A stretch of DNA of 64,000 bases, from NCBI GenBank assembly GCA_027919835.1, contig JANVFP010000008.1, forward strand, positions 1,426,001 through 1,490,000, read 5' to 3'. The notes under the pieces are model-generated. The model worked only from the letters and a program-made list of their open reading frames with translations, ran no database searches and had not been told where the DNA came from. Below, in pieces: positions 23,758 through 33,490 of the stretch. The number at the start of each line of letters is the position of its first letter. Position 1 is the first letter of the stretch. This stretch comes from Lentinula raphanica (taxonomy: Eukaryota; Basidiomycota; Agaricomycetes; Agaricales; Omphalotaceae). A program made the position numbers and the translations under genes.

Positions 23758-25662
23758 ATGGCGAAATACCTTGCCGTGTTTGCTCAGGCGCATCAGGAAT
23801 TTCGCGTACCAGAACTAGAATCAATCGCACAACTATACAACTTCAAGCTAACCCTCTCAGACGACCCAGAAGAATGCGATCCTGGTCGTCCGTACATGAT
23901 CCTCTCGTTGGAATCAGAAGATCACGCACGTCTCCTGGCAAAAAGATGCGTACTGATAAAGTAAGAGGAACGAGGCCATACGATATGGAGAACTGATCTC
24001 TGATTCAGTACCCAGATCGATATATGAGTTTTACAGCAGAGGAGCCACATACGATGAATTGCATTCACGCAACCGTGCCAAACGAAGTTTGTGGGAGCGT
24101 TATATTCCGGAAACCTCGTTCAAGTTCACCGTGACTGCGTACAACCACAAGATTCCACAACGTCGTCAGAAAGAAGTAGTGGAGGGTTTTTCTTATATGG
24201 ATTTCATGGGCAAAATCGATATGAAAAATCCCGAGATCTCGTTTGGTTGCTTTGAAGAATGTAGGCATAGAATCGGTTTGGAACGAGATACTCTTCTGAT
24301 TGCTCACGTCGACGAATAGATGAAACTCGTAGCGGGAAAACCAGGGAACGACACGAAGGAGACGGTGAATTTGTACAGGTGTACTTTGGTAGGTTGGTGC
24401 GTCAACTTGCTGAACAATGAATAGACCACCTCTCATCATTTGCTCATTAGATCGAAGAAGGTACAGCGCGTCCATTGATCCAGATGTTCGACGTGAAAAA
24501 ACGGTCATATTTTGGAAACACGAGCATGGAAGCTGAGATTTCTCTCCTCATGGCCAATCAAACCCTGGTATGCGTCTTTTATCTCCTGCCAGCTGCTTTG
24601 ACTAAAACCGAGAGATCTAGGCATCTCCTGGAAAGTTGATCTACGACCCATTCATGGGCACGGGAAGTATGGGCTATGTAGGTTATATCTTATTTACAAC
24701 CGATCACCTTGGAATACTGATTCTCTGAAGCCTGTGGCATACTTCGGTGCACAAGTGATGGGTTCAGACATTGATGGAAGACAGATGAGAGGAAAACGTA
24801 CGACCTTTGACATTGTTCCTCTGCTCTACTTGACAAGCGTTCGTTCACAGAAACAACACCGGGAGTCTTCCGCGCAGCTTCGCAATACGGTGTGGTATCA
24901 CGCATCATCGACATTTGTACTTTTGATGTCACAAACAATCCATGGCGTTGCGGAGAACTGTTTGATGCCATTGTAACAGATCCGCCATGCAAGTATATGA
25001 TTTTGTGCGTCGAAGTCGTTTATTTTCTCATAAGGTCCTTTGCTATTGTCAGACAGACGGAGTACGTGCAGGAGCTAAACGCTTAGGCCGTAAAAAGGAA
25101 CTTGACGCTCATCGGTTGGAATTATATCATGAACATCGTACCAACCCCAGACCGTGAGCCTACACACACCGTCGTATCTATCTCTCAGGGTACTCACGCA
25201 GGAGAAAACAGGGGCGATTCTCCGTACATACCACCAACGAAGCCGTATGAACTTTCCGATCTAGTGGTAGACCTGGTTCTGCTTGCACGATATCTCCTCA
25301 AACCAGGCGGCCGTCTCGTTTTCTTCTTACCAACTGTCACAGATCAATATGAGGAGGTTGATATCTACACCATGCTCTGCCCTGGCATGAAGGTTATAGC
25401 CAATTCTCTCCAGGACTTTGGATCTTGGGGGCGAAGGGTGTGTAGATATCGCATCTTATAATTTTGGACCATGGATTTCTGACTCATTCCTTAGCTTGTC
25501 ACTATTCGTAAAGTGACTTCCGAGCGATATCCTCCGCCGGATTTTTCGACTAGAAATACAGAGGGAGGGGATGATAAGACACAACATGTACCCGCGCACC
25601 GACATTTCCGTGAAAAGTATTTTCAGGGATTCAAGAAAGCCGAAGAGGAGGAAGGACGTTAA
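23758..25662 (+). CDS. TRM11: tRNA (guanine-10-N2) methyltransferase catalytic subunit TRM11
   Basis: TRM11 with Trm112 methylates guanosine 10 of tRNAs in the cytosol using S-adenosylmethionine. The start is MAKYLAVFAQAHQEFRVPEL, followed by the THUMP-like region (PYMILSLESEDHARLLAKRC, SIYEFYSRGATYDEL, SLWERYIPETSFKFTV, FMGKIDMKNPEISFGCFEEY). The methyltransferase domain has KLIYDPFMGTGSMG (SAM site), GAQVMGSDIDGRQMRGK, and the catalytic DPPYGVRAGAKRLGRKKE. DPPY is recovered only if the intron 24989-25056 is removed, and that intron has a GC donor (GCAAGT). The rest reads VDLVLLARYLLKPGGRLVFF and FGSWGRRLVTIRKV, ending EEEGR-stop at 25660-25662. There are about ten short introns. The catalytic motif and length agree with an intact enzyme. 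Confidence 0.9.
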
Positions 25663-25949
25663 TTGGGAGAATGGATCTTCATCCGACAGTTTGCTTTCTT
25701 GTACCGCTCCAAATAATGTCCAACGCAATACATAGTGTGAATAATCACCGATGTATCGCTCGAAGATACAAGGAAATAAGATCTAAGTCAAACTTCATTG
25801 AGTAGAATTCTCTTGCAGCTCGGGGAAGGATGTTGCATCGATGGTCCTCTTCCAGAAACATACAAAAACCAATGCAGCATGGCTTGTGGAAGACATTCAA
25901 CGGCGTTCAAAGCTGTTTGGACCACTGCTCAATGTGTAAATGGGAATGT

Positions 25950-26743
25950 TCATGTATGTCTATTCCTCGCATCTACTAACTCTCCCTTCCGCTTCACAAT
26001 TTCTGCCAAGTCGTTCCCCATCTCGTTTCCCATAGACTTGAAACCAGTGATAACACCCTCTCTATCTGCTTTAGACATCTCCTGGCTCATCTTAAACTTC
26101 CCGCCAATGCTTTGTATCTTGATCTCGACGCCGATTATACCCTTCTTCAACAGCTCGACGTACTTGGGCGGAGCATCCGTTACTCTCCATTGTTCCTTCC
26201 ACCGGTCATCAACCTCGGGAGCTTCATCCTGTCCATCTCTTTGCATAATCTCCATCATCTTCTTTCTCCAAGATTCGACAGATCATCAATCTGACGGTTC
26301 AAAAACTCGCTCGTCTCTTCATCATCGACTCTATGATGAATCGTTGCTTCGCCGTAGACTTGGACAGCTGCATAATTCCATGTCGGAACTACTTTTCCTG
26401 TGCTGGGTTTGGTCTCTGTGTAGAATTTGGGTGTGACATAGTGGTGAACGGAGCTGGTGAAGAGGATGAGGACTTGCTTGTTTAGCTTTTGAGAACCGGA
26501 GCCATCCTGATGAAGACTGTCGATGATGGCTTTTGTCTGTGGATTGGCGCGGGCTAGATGACCTCGGAGGGTGCCGAGATCGTCGTGGTCGTTCACATCT
26601 AATACCCAAGGGATATGGCTGGATTGGATGAACGGATGAAGAGGCGAGTCGATGGCAGTGGTGAAAATTCCCAACGGATTCTCTCGGATGAATGCGTGGA
26701 GGGTAGGGATATCGTGTTCAGCATGAATTTCGCGTAAATACAT
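25950..26743 (-). pseudogene. PaiB-like FMN-binding protein with apparent frameshift
   Basis: This is a protein of the PaiB/FMN-binding split-barrel family, in bacteria a negative regulator and in fungi of unknown role. The first part runs from ATG at 26741-26743: MYLREIHAEHDIPTLHAFIR, ENPLGIFTTAID, then SSHIPWVLDV, GHLARANPQTKAI and the typical TWNYAAVQVYGEA. It stops at 26255 after LGERR. The family sequence continues in another frame from 26258: MMEIMQRDGQDEAPEV, RVTDAPPKYVELLKKGIIGV, GGKFKMSQEMSKADREGV, ending at 25950. No GT-AG intron can bridge the two frames, so a one-base loss near 26258 is the simplest reading. This could be a real inactivating change or an assembly error; the rest of the protein shows no decay. 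Confidence 0.65.
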
Positions 26744-27399
26744 TTGTTAAAAGTGAATTTTCTGAGCACTGCCACAGTGAGCGCTTTTTGTATAGGATAT
26801 TCCCACACCTGACAGTGAAAGTTCAAAGCAACTTGGCAGTTTGACTAGCTCAGAATGAGCGCCGGCAAACTTGAGTCTTCGAACGCGGCACGTGATGCTT
26901 GCCGCTCCTGCTACAAACCACATCATCCATGCCCGGTTGGTGGAAAAGGCTTGCGTTGAAGCCTTTCCACATCAACTTCTCCTTCTTTCATTTTCTCCTC
27001 TACTCACTCAAAACTCACCTCAGAATTGACTGTCCTTCACTCAAACATAACACCTCAAGGCCTCAACATCAATGATCACCTTGCACAACAGCCACAGCTG
27101 GTGCTGCTACTGCTAATTCTGTGTCTCAGAGAAGGAGGGCTTCAGGAATCAGAAAGAGGGCTTCTCAAACACATAAGGTCCGTTTCTAGTCTTCCAACAT
27201 CAATTACATGCTTACTGCTTTGCTATCAATGTGGGCCTGCCTTTGCCCAATTATTTTCTTTCCGCCTTACCACCGCCATGAAATAATGGCTGCTACCCCT
27301 ACTGCAACCTCCTCTCCTTGCCGCTACTGCACTCCGCTTCCACTACTTCCTGCACTGCTATTGCTACCACCGCTGCCACCATCTGCCAATTCCAATGCT

Positions 27400-27765
27400 A
27401 CCACGAACGACACATGAGCGTTCGTGGTACCGCTCACGCTAATTCTACCGCAAACGCGCGTTCGCGGTACCGCTCACGCCAACTCTACTGCAAACGCGCG
27501 GGTACTGCTACCGCTACCGCTACTGCTACCACGAACACGCGTTTGTGGTATTGCTACCACTACTGCTACTGCTACCACGAACGCGCATTCGTGGTACTGC
27601 CACCGCTACGCTACTGCTACTGCTACCACCACGAATGCGCGTTCGTGGTGCTGCTACTGCTACTGCTACCACGAACGCGCATTCGTGGTACTGCCACCGC
27701 TACGCTACTGCTACTGCTACGCTACTGCTACTGCTACCACCACGAATGCGCGTTCGTGGCGTGGT
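27400..27765. repeat. array of hairpin-forming palindromes
   Basis: About seven copies of a near-perfect palindrome of the form CCACGAACGCGCRTTCGTGG, some with CCACGAATGCGCGTTCGTGG, are separated by GCTACTGC-type spacers. Each can fold into a stem of about nine base pairs. Several carry paired changes (for example AACACGCGTT, and GCAAACGCGCGTTCGC) that keep the stem. It lies inside the long tandem element. Confidence 0.7.
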
Positions 27766-28165
27766 GCTGCTACTGCTACTGCTACCGCTACGCTACGCTA
27801 CCGCTACTGCCTGTTTGGCTTCGGCCTTACTCTCGGTTGGCTTCGGCCTCCGAGCATGTAGTTAGGATTCGTCCTTCTACATGGGCTGCTACTGCTACTG
27901 CTAAGGCAAAGGCCTATGCCACTGCTCATGCTACTGCTACTGCTCATGCTCATGCTGCTGCTGCTTATGCTACTGTGCATGCCACTGCTACTGCTCATGT
28001 TACTGCTCATGCTACTGCCACTGCCACTGCTCATGCTACTGCTCATGCTACTGCTCCATCTTCTGCTTCTGCTCCTGCTCATGCTACTGCTACTCCTCCT
28101 GCTTATGCTCCTGCTTATGCTTATGATACTGCTCCTGCTCATGTCCCTATAATGCTTGTGCCAAT
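27766..28165. repeat. GCTACT/GCTCAT trinucleotide-hexanucleotide tract
   Basis: About 400 bp are built from GCT plus ACT, CAT or CCT triplets, with a short unique stretch near 27810-27880. On the plus strand an open frame runs through it, but it codes only alternating Ala with Thr or His. The open frame follows from the repeat and is not taken as a gene. Confidence 0.6.
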
Positions 28166-28541
28166 TGCCAATGCTTATGGTGCTGCTACCACTGCATGCT
28201 CAATTTTAGGTCTTTGCCACTGCCTCCCTACCACTTGTGTTCATCAACAATTGCATGTCCTACCTGATCAAACACTGTCAGTTTCATTTGCTCTGCAATT
28301 CTTGTTGGAGTGCTACTCCTTCTATTTGGGTATCCACGGTCACTGGATGCGTCGTGCACTCCTACTGAATGGGTATCGCAGCTGACCGTGGATACTTCGC
28401 CGTGCTGGGACCCGAAAGGCCTCACGGCCTTTTCCCCAAACACTTGCTAACTAAGAGGCTTCAGCTTCAATATCTATCAATCTATTGTGCTTTTGAAGCA
28501 TCCGTCTTCATTGTTTATGCATCACGGTAGCAGTTCAAAGA

Positions 28542-28998
28542 TGGCAGTTTGACTAGCTCAGAATGAGCGCCGGCAAACTTGAGTCTTCGAACGCGGCACG
28601 TGATGCTTGCCGCTCCTGCTACAAACCACATCATCCATGCCCGGTTGGTGGAAAAGGCTTGCGTTGAAGCCTTTCCACATCAACTTCTCCTTCTTTCATT
28701 TCAACCACACCCACCCACCCGTTTATTACATATGCTCATATCTGGAATAAAATATTCAATTCGCATATGCTAAGAAGATGCAGTCCGAGTGCGGCCCAAC
28801 GGTCAGACTGCATTTGGGTCCCTCCCACCCAATCGCAGCTGACCGTGGATACTTCGCCGTGCTGGGACCCGAAAGGCCTCACGGCCTTTTCCCCAAACAC
28901 TTGCTAACTAAGAGGCTTCAGCTTCAATATCTATCAATCTATTGTGCTTTTGAAGCATCCGTCTTCATTGTTTATGCATCACGGTAGCAGTTCAAAGA
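28542..28998. repeat. tandem non-coding element, short copy (E2)
   Basis: This second, head-to-tail copy of 457 bp has the same 160 bp left end and 168 bp right end as the long copy, with identical bases, but only about 130 bp between them. It looks like an internal-deletion derivative. The right end includes a hairpin (AAAGGCCTCACGGCCTTT). Identity of the ends implies recent duplication. Confidence 0.7.
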
Positions 28999-29478
28999 TT
29001 ATGATCATGATGATCATCAACCTCCAGGCTCTGCAAGAAGGAAGATATTCTTGAATGGCTGTTCAGAACGAGTCGGAGGACGCGAACCCGTCACAGTCAT
29101 GTATACAGTATATTTGGTAATATCGAACGAAAAGTTCCTCATTCTGATGAGTTGGAACAAGGCTGAGTTCGCTCAGTTTGGTCGATTCTTGACACTTGTA
29201 GGCTATCCTCAGTGTCCGCCCACGGTCAAAAGAGCAAGGATTAGAATTACAAGTAGGGAAGAGGAGCGAGCTGGCGTTGAAAGGGTAGACTGAGAGTGTA
29301 CAGGGTAAGATGAATCCGTCTACGTGGACTTTCGAGACTCTCCTCGGAGGTGCAGGTATGCTAGTATGTAGCCACAAAATTCCTCCATCGTCTATCTGTC
29401 TGGCGGGGAATACGAGTAGGAGGAGAATTGAGTCAGGAAACAAGAGTAGATCATACTCGACATACACGGATTCTAAAA
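28999..29478. other. intergenic, 3' flank of secreted-protein gene 1
   Basis: No convincing gene. Around 29403-29440 the sequence resembles 31929-31960, the 3' flank of the second paralogue, so the duplicated unit includes the 3' region. Confidence 0.4.
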
Positions 29479-30372
29479 TCACATCGCTTTCTCTGATGCA
29501 GCCTGCGCAGTGACAAGCTCTTGCTCGTGTTGATCCAGTGAGCTCTGACCTTTAGCCATTCCCTTCTTTTCTGCTTCGGCTTTCTTCTCTCTTTCTCTGA
29601 TCTCCATGACTTTGCGGTACTGTTTCCGCCAGGGTGACTGCTTTTCGATTTTAAAACCCGCGCCAGAACCCCACATTTCGAGCATTTTATCGAGATATTC
29701 CGTCTTCCATAACTCGAAGAAGAAGTGGAACTCTCGAGCGTTTCGGTTAGGATCTTTTGAGAACTCCGTCAAGACATCCCCTGCTATTAAGAGGCTGTAG
29801 TATTGGAAGAGGGTATTGGGCAATTTGTCGTAGCCTTTCGCGGTGACCCGTATCTTGACCTCCCGAGTGAAATCATCCTTCGTGCTTTGGGACATCATCA
29901 CAGTTCCGACGACGTAAGGGGGGCAATCGAGTACTGGCCGGATCTTTACTCCAGTGACACTAACATCGGCTGGTTGATCTTTCCGGCGGGTCTCGATTTG
30001 CCATTGATCTGTTTCCTTCAGATATTTGGTTCGATAGCCATCATCTGCGCTGCGACTACCCAGCGGGAAGACAGCCCACGTCCAGACCTCATCTGAATGA
30101 ATGGGTTCTTGATAGTGTACATGTCTGAGTTGTGACGCCTGCAGAGTCCCGTCTGGTTTGAGGCTCCCGGGGTCTTGGCGCAAGGTCTCAAGGAAGAATT
30201 GTTCTATGAGGGTCATTGGTTAGGGTACATTGCAAGTTCTAGCTCGGAACCAACACTCACTCATCACAGGGACCTGGGAAGAAAGAGGCACGGGTACTGC
30301 AGTCGATACAACAATCATCGAAAGTAGAAACATGCTTGGATTTTGGCATGTGAAGACTCGGAACAGAAACAT
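29479..30372 (-). CDS. small secreted-type protein, tandem paralogue 1
   Basis: I do not recognise the family. Two exons: the first starts at 30370-30372 and encodes a hydrophobic leader (MFLFRVFTCQNPSMFLLSMI, then VVSTAVPVPLSSQ) that looks like a signal peptide. A 58-60 bp intron joins to QFFLETLRQDPGSLKPDG. The body contains PPYVVGTVMMSQST, FQYYSLLIAGDVLTEFSKD, HFFFELWKTEYLDKMLEMWG and SGAGFKIEK, and the C-terminus is a charged, probably helical tail (REREKKAEAEKKGMAKGQ). The next gene upstream is a paralogue with the same exon plan, the same MFLFR start and the same conserved blocks. Secretion is inferred only from the leader; a membrane anchor is also possible. Confidence 0.65.
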
Positions 30373-30460
30373 GATTGACTCGAAAAAGGCTTTGTGGCTT
30401 CATAAGTGAGCAGGAGCTTCACTATCAAACTCAATGATGCTCTTACCAACAGGTTCTTGG

Positions 30461-30475
30461 ATTTGACCAGCAAAT
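30461..30475. promoter_or_regulatory. ATTTGACCAGCAAAT inverted-repeat motif, copy 1
   Basis: An inverted repeat with 5-bp arms (ATTTG, CAAAT) around ACCAG lies about 90 bp before the ATG of paralogue 1. Similar sites occur before paralogue 2. Confidence 0.5.
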
Positions 30476-30610
30476 CGTGGATTGCGGGGGCAGATAGTAA
30501 GGATGACGGGTAGGGTTGATTCTGGGTGATTACTTCAAAGAGCTGTGTGTGAGTTGCAAATTCAAATATTCACATTGAGAACAATGGGCTCACAGAAGGT
30601 TCTCGGATAG

Positions 30611-30625
30611 ATTTGACCAGCAAAT
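30611..30625. promoter_or_regulatory. ATTTGACCAGCAAAT inverted-repeat motif, copy 2
   Basis: An exact repeat of the motif, 150 bp further upstream of paralogue 1. Confidence 0.5.
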
Positions 30626-31977
30626 CTTGGGGTGAAGATAGGAGTTGAGTGGGAGCGAATAGAGGCAAATAGCCAGAGGGCTTTCTTTAAAAGAGTTCGG
30701 ACCATACATAATAGTCACTAATACTCAGCCTCGTCCGAGCACTGCATTTTTACCCGAAGGCACAAGAATATGTTGATGCCATTTTGTCGCAGGTCCTTCG
30801 CTGTCCTTCGGATGATTTCAGATGGGTCCTGGCCTGTCCTGACACCGCCTAAGTAACCTCAGAGTGAATCCACTATCTCCTCAGCGTGCAAATATGATCA
30901 TCATGTCCTGGTCCATTCTCGAGCGATGAGCACGAGCGCAGCTTTCAGCATGAACAAAAGAAAGTACGACCAATGTAAATCATCATCATCACCTTCTGAG
31001 GAAAAGGCAGTGGCCACACCTTGGCAACGGTTGACCCGTCGGATGTGGAGGCGGGGTCATCGTTTCATCATAAGTAGCAGTGATGGTCTGACTTGGTCTG
31101 TCGGACCTTAATGGCCTGTCAGTGGTCACCCTCCCAAACCTCATACGGTCGTCGAGGTGTACATTCTCTCGATCCCTCCGGGGGTCATCGAAGCTTTGAT
31201 TGTGGCTTCAACAAATGAGACTCTAAACGTAAGTTAGTTTGTTGAACGTAATATGGTTACTAGCTGAACGACTCACCTCCTTTCATGCCATCCGACACTG
31301 ACCGAATCGAGGGACTTCGTCGCCGTTATGATGATCAGGATCTGGGTCACACCACGGTATCAGCGATCACTTCTCTTCCTGAGGAGAGAACACGCGTGGT
31401 TCGGCTTGTAGATATGTGCTCTTATGCGTGAAATCATGCTGGCGCGAGTCCCGAGTGATGTAATCTGAAACCGGTCTGAACTGCTGAACTGTTCCAAATC
31501 TCGTCGACTCGCGAGCTTTGACCGGCGCTGGAGTTGGATATTGAGAGAGCTCGTGCATTACAGGGAACTCTCTGACGACAACTCGTACAGTGAGAGCATC
31601 GAGTCGATTATGGATTCCTTGACGAGTTCGAGATTATCATCTGTACAACATGAAATTTCAACATGGGTTTGTCTCTGTGTGTGGAAATCGACAGTGACCA
31701 TAGTGGTGCATAGAGCTGATTCGGGAAAAAAATTCACCAATCTGGACTCATTTCTTTTCTCGCAGAGACGAATGCGTGAAGGGTGAGGATGACATATCCA
31801 ACATGTATTTCATATGAACAGAAGTACATTTTGCAGTCGAATCTACTCCGCGCCTTCGACCTAAAACCGCTCTAGCAAAGATCTGGGTTATTGGGATGCT
31901 GCGAGTTGATTGAAGAGAAGATCACTGTCGGGGAATGCAAGTAGAAGAATGAAGTCAGGTTTGGACAAGGGTACAAA
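30626..31977. other. intergenic between the two paralogues
   Basis: About 1.35 kb. I see no family-like coding sequence on either strand; the longest frames are short and lack splice support. The last 50 bp resemble the 3' flank of paralogue 1. Confidence 0.35.
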
Positions 31978-32816
31978 TCACGGTGACATTGCTTTCTTCA
32001 ATGCAGTCTGCGCCACAAGTTGAGCTGAGCGCTGACTTTCGACCAACCCTTCCTTCCCTTTCTTCTCTTCTACCCTGATCTGCGTGAGTTTGGTGTACTC
32101 ATAGTGATCCTGGTCGCGGCTAATGACAGTACCCGCTCCAGAACCCCACTCAGGCTGTTCTAGTGTTGGATCGATATACTCCTGTGCCCATAGCTCGAAG
32201 AAAAACTCGTATGCCAAGTCCTCGCCTTTACGCTTCGAGAACTTTTCCAAAAATTGACCCGCTGTCGATAGGCTGTAGTATTGGAAGGGGACATTGGCTA
32301 ATTCGTTGTACTTGTCCTGTTTGATCCGTGAGGAGACCTCCTCAAGAAACCTGATCATCGTGTCCTGTGACATTCTGGCAGTTCCGACGACGAAAGGGGG
32401 GGAATTCTGTGCTGGGTAGACCTTCGCGCCATTGAGCGACTTTTCCCTTCTGACGGCATCCCATTGACCTGATTCCGTTTGTTCAGTTCGAAAGCCAAAA
32501 AATCCCGCGTGAGACGGGCCAAGTAGTACGAGAGTCCACGTTAAGATCTCTTGTGGACCGATGGGCCGAATGTCATAGGATACAGAACGATTGGAACCCC
32601 CCACTCGTCTTTGGCGGTGGAACTGAAAGACATAATCGCCTGTCACCACCATAGTCAGAATACATTACGGGTTTTAGCTGGGAATCACTTACGTAGAGCA
32701 TGCCTCCCCCCATCTCCAGGAGAAGGTATGGGTACTGCAAGCGATGATACGATTATCAAAAGGAGAAACATGCTGGCAACCAGCGGACGCAATGAAGAGA
32801 GTCGGAACAGAAACAT
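31978..32816 (-). CDS. small secreted-type protein, tandem paralogue 2
   Basis: This is a paralogue of the preceding gene on the same strand. Exon 1 starts at 32814-32816 (MFLFRLSSLRPLVASMFLLL, then IIVSSLAVPIPSPG), a clear signal-peptide-like leader. The intron joins to DYVFQFHRQRRVGG. Shared blocks are PPFVVGTARMSQDTM, FQYYSLSTAGQFLEKFSK, EFFFELWAQEYIDPTLE and WGSGAG; the tail is again charged. Overall similarity is moderate, so the duplication is not recent or the copies are diverging fast. No function is known to me. It is preceded by three inverted-repeat motifs that resemble those before paralogue 1. Confidence 0.65.
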
Positions 32817-32920
32817 GGTGAGGTGGACGAAGCGACCTTGAAGATTATAACTTATAAGTGGGCAGGATCTCCAGTTTCAAACCTGGCAATGCTCTCACCA
32901 ACAGTTGAAAAGCTTCTTGG

Positions 32921-32935
32921 ATTTGACCAGCAAAT
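32921..32935. promoter_or_regulatory. ATTTGACCAGCAAAT inverted-repeat motif, copy 3
   Basis: An exact copy of the motif, about 105 bp before the ATG of paralogue 2. The preceding word (CTTCTTGG against GTTCTTGG) is also shared with copy 1. Confidence 0.5.
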
Positions 32936-33040
32936 TTTTTTTGTGGGGGGCGAAGTTGATACTTGACCGCTTCAACGAACAGTTCAAAGTCTAATTATTG
33001 ACAGTAAGAGAAACGGGCTGACCGAGAAGTTCACAGATAA

Positions 33041-33055
33041 GTTCGACCAGCGAAC
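33041..33055. promoter_or_regulatory. GTTCGACCAGCGAAC motif with compensatory arms, copy 4
   Basis: The centre ACCAG is the same, but both arms have changed together (GTTCG, CGAAC), so the inverted repeat is kept. It lies about 225 bp before paralogue 2. Confidence 0.5.
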
Positions 33056-33192
33056 CTTGAGTGTTCTGAGTTGTTGAAGACCGTTGGAGTTGGGTGGTGG
33101 CAAGGTGGGACCGTGGGAGCGAGTCAAGCAACTGAGCGCTTGCCCGAAGGCAAGTGAGAGATTTACTATCGGCCTCACCTCCGATTATTTAG

Positions 33193-33207
33193 ATTTGACC
33201 AGCAAAT
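33193..33207. promoter_or_regulatory. ATTTGACCAGCAAAT inverted-repeat motif, copy 5
   Basis: An exact copy, about 375 bp before paralogue 2. Confidence 0.5.
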
Positions 33208-33490
33208 TTTGGGAGTCATTTGTGGTTGGGGTATAGTGAAGTTGAACGTTGGCGGTTGAGAACAAAGGATGATCCTCATCGTCGAAGGATCGGAAGATTA
33301 TAGACGCCCCAACGCCTACACAATTTCCTCAACCTACGACATAAACTTATGTAGTATTCATTCGGATTTCTTGTAGCACGCACGAATTAAACGTTAAATA
33401 TAACGTTAAACACTCAATGACTTCGATATAAAATGTAATGTGTCTGGTGTAAAACACCTACTTCGAGCACCCAACTGAGGCAAAGTCAAA
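33208..33490. other. intergenic, downstream of RPF2
   Basis: About 280 bp, AT-rich, with no gene seen. A repeated word (acgttaaatataacgttaaac) lies near 33388-33410. Confidence 0.3.

Larger units (their letters stand above)
26834..28541. repeat. tandem non-coding element, long copy (E1)
   Basis: The first 160 bp (26834-26993) are identical to 28542-28701, and the last part (28375-28541) is identical to the end of the second copy. The unit of 1,708 bp therefore has defined left and right ends. The middle is low-complexity (hairpin array and GCT/ACT repeats), with no transposase or reverse transcriptase. The word GTTCAAAG stands before the unit (26821-26828), at its right end (28533-28540), and at the right end of the second copy (28990-28997). 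A mobile origin is likely, but the class cannot be named. Confidence 0.7.

Noticed and set aside
27400..28165. CRISPR array
   Set aside because: Spacers are themselves repetitive GCT/ACT tracts, there are no cas genes, and the host is a eukaryote.
27318..28385. Long open frame coding Ala/Thr/His repeats
   Set aside because: The frame is a by-product of triplet and palindrome repeats; all three frames stay open through much of it and the ends belong to the non-coding repeat.
26820..28998. LTR retrotransposon from the direct repeats
   Set aside because: No primer-binding site, polypurine tract, gag or pol; the repeat pattern is left end/right end twice, not LTR-internal-LTR.
30926..31111. 61-codon plus-strand frame between the paralogues
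   Set aside because: No family resemblance, no splice-joined extension and ordinary length for chance.
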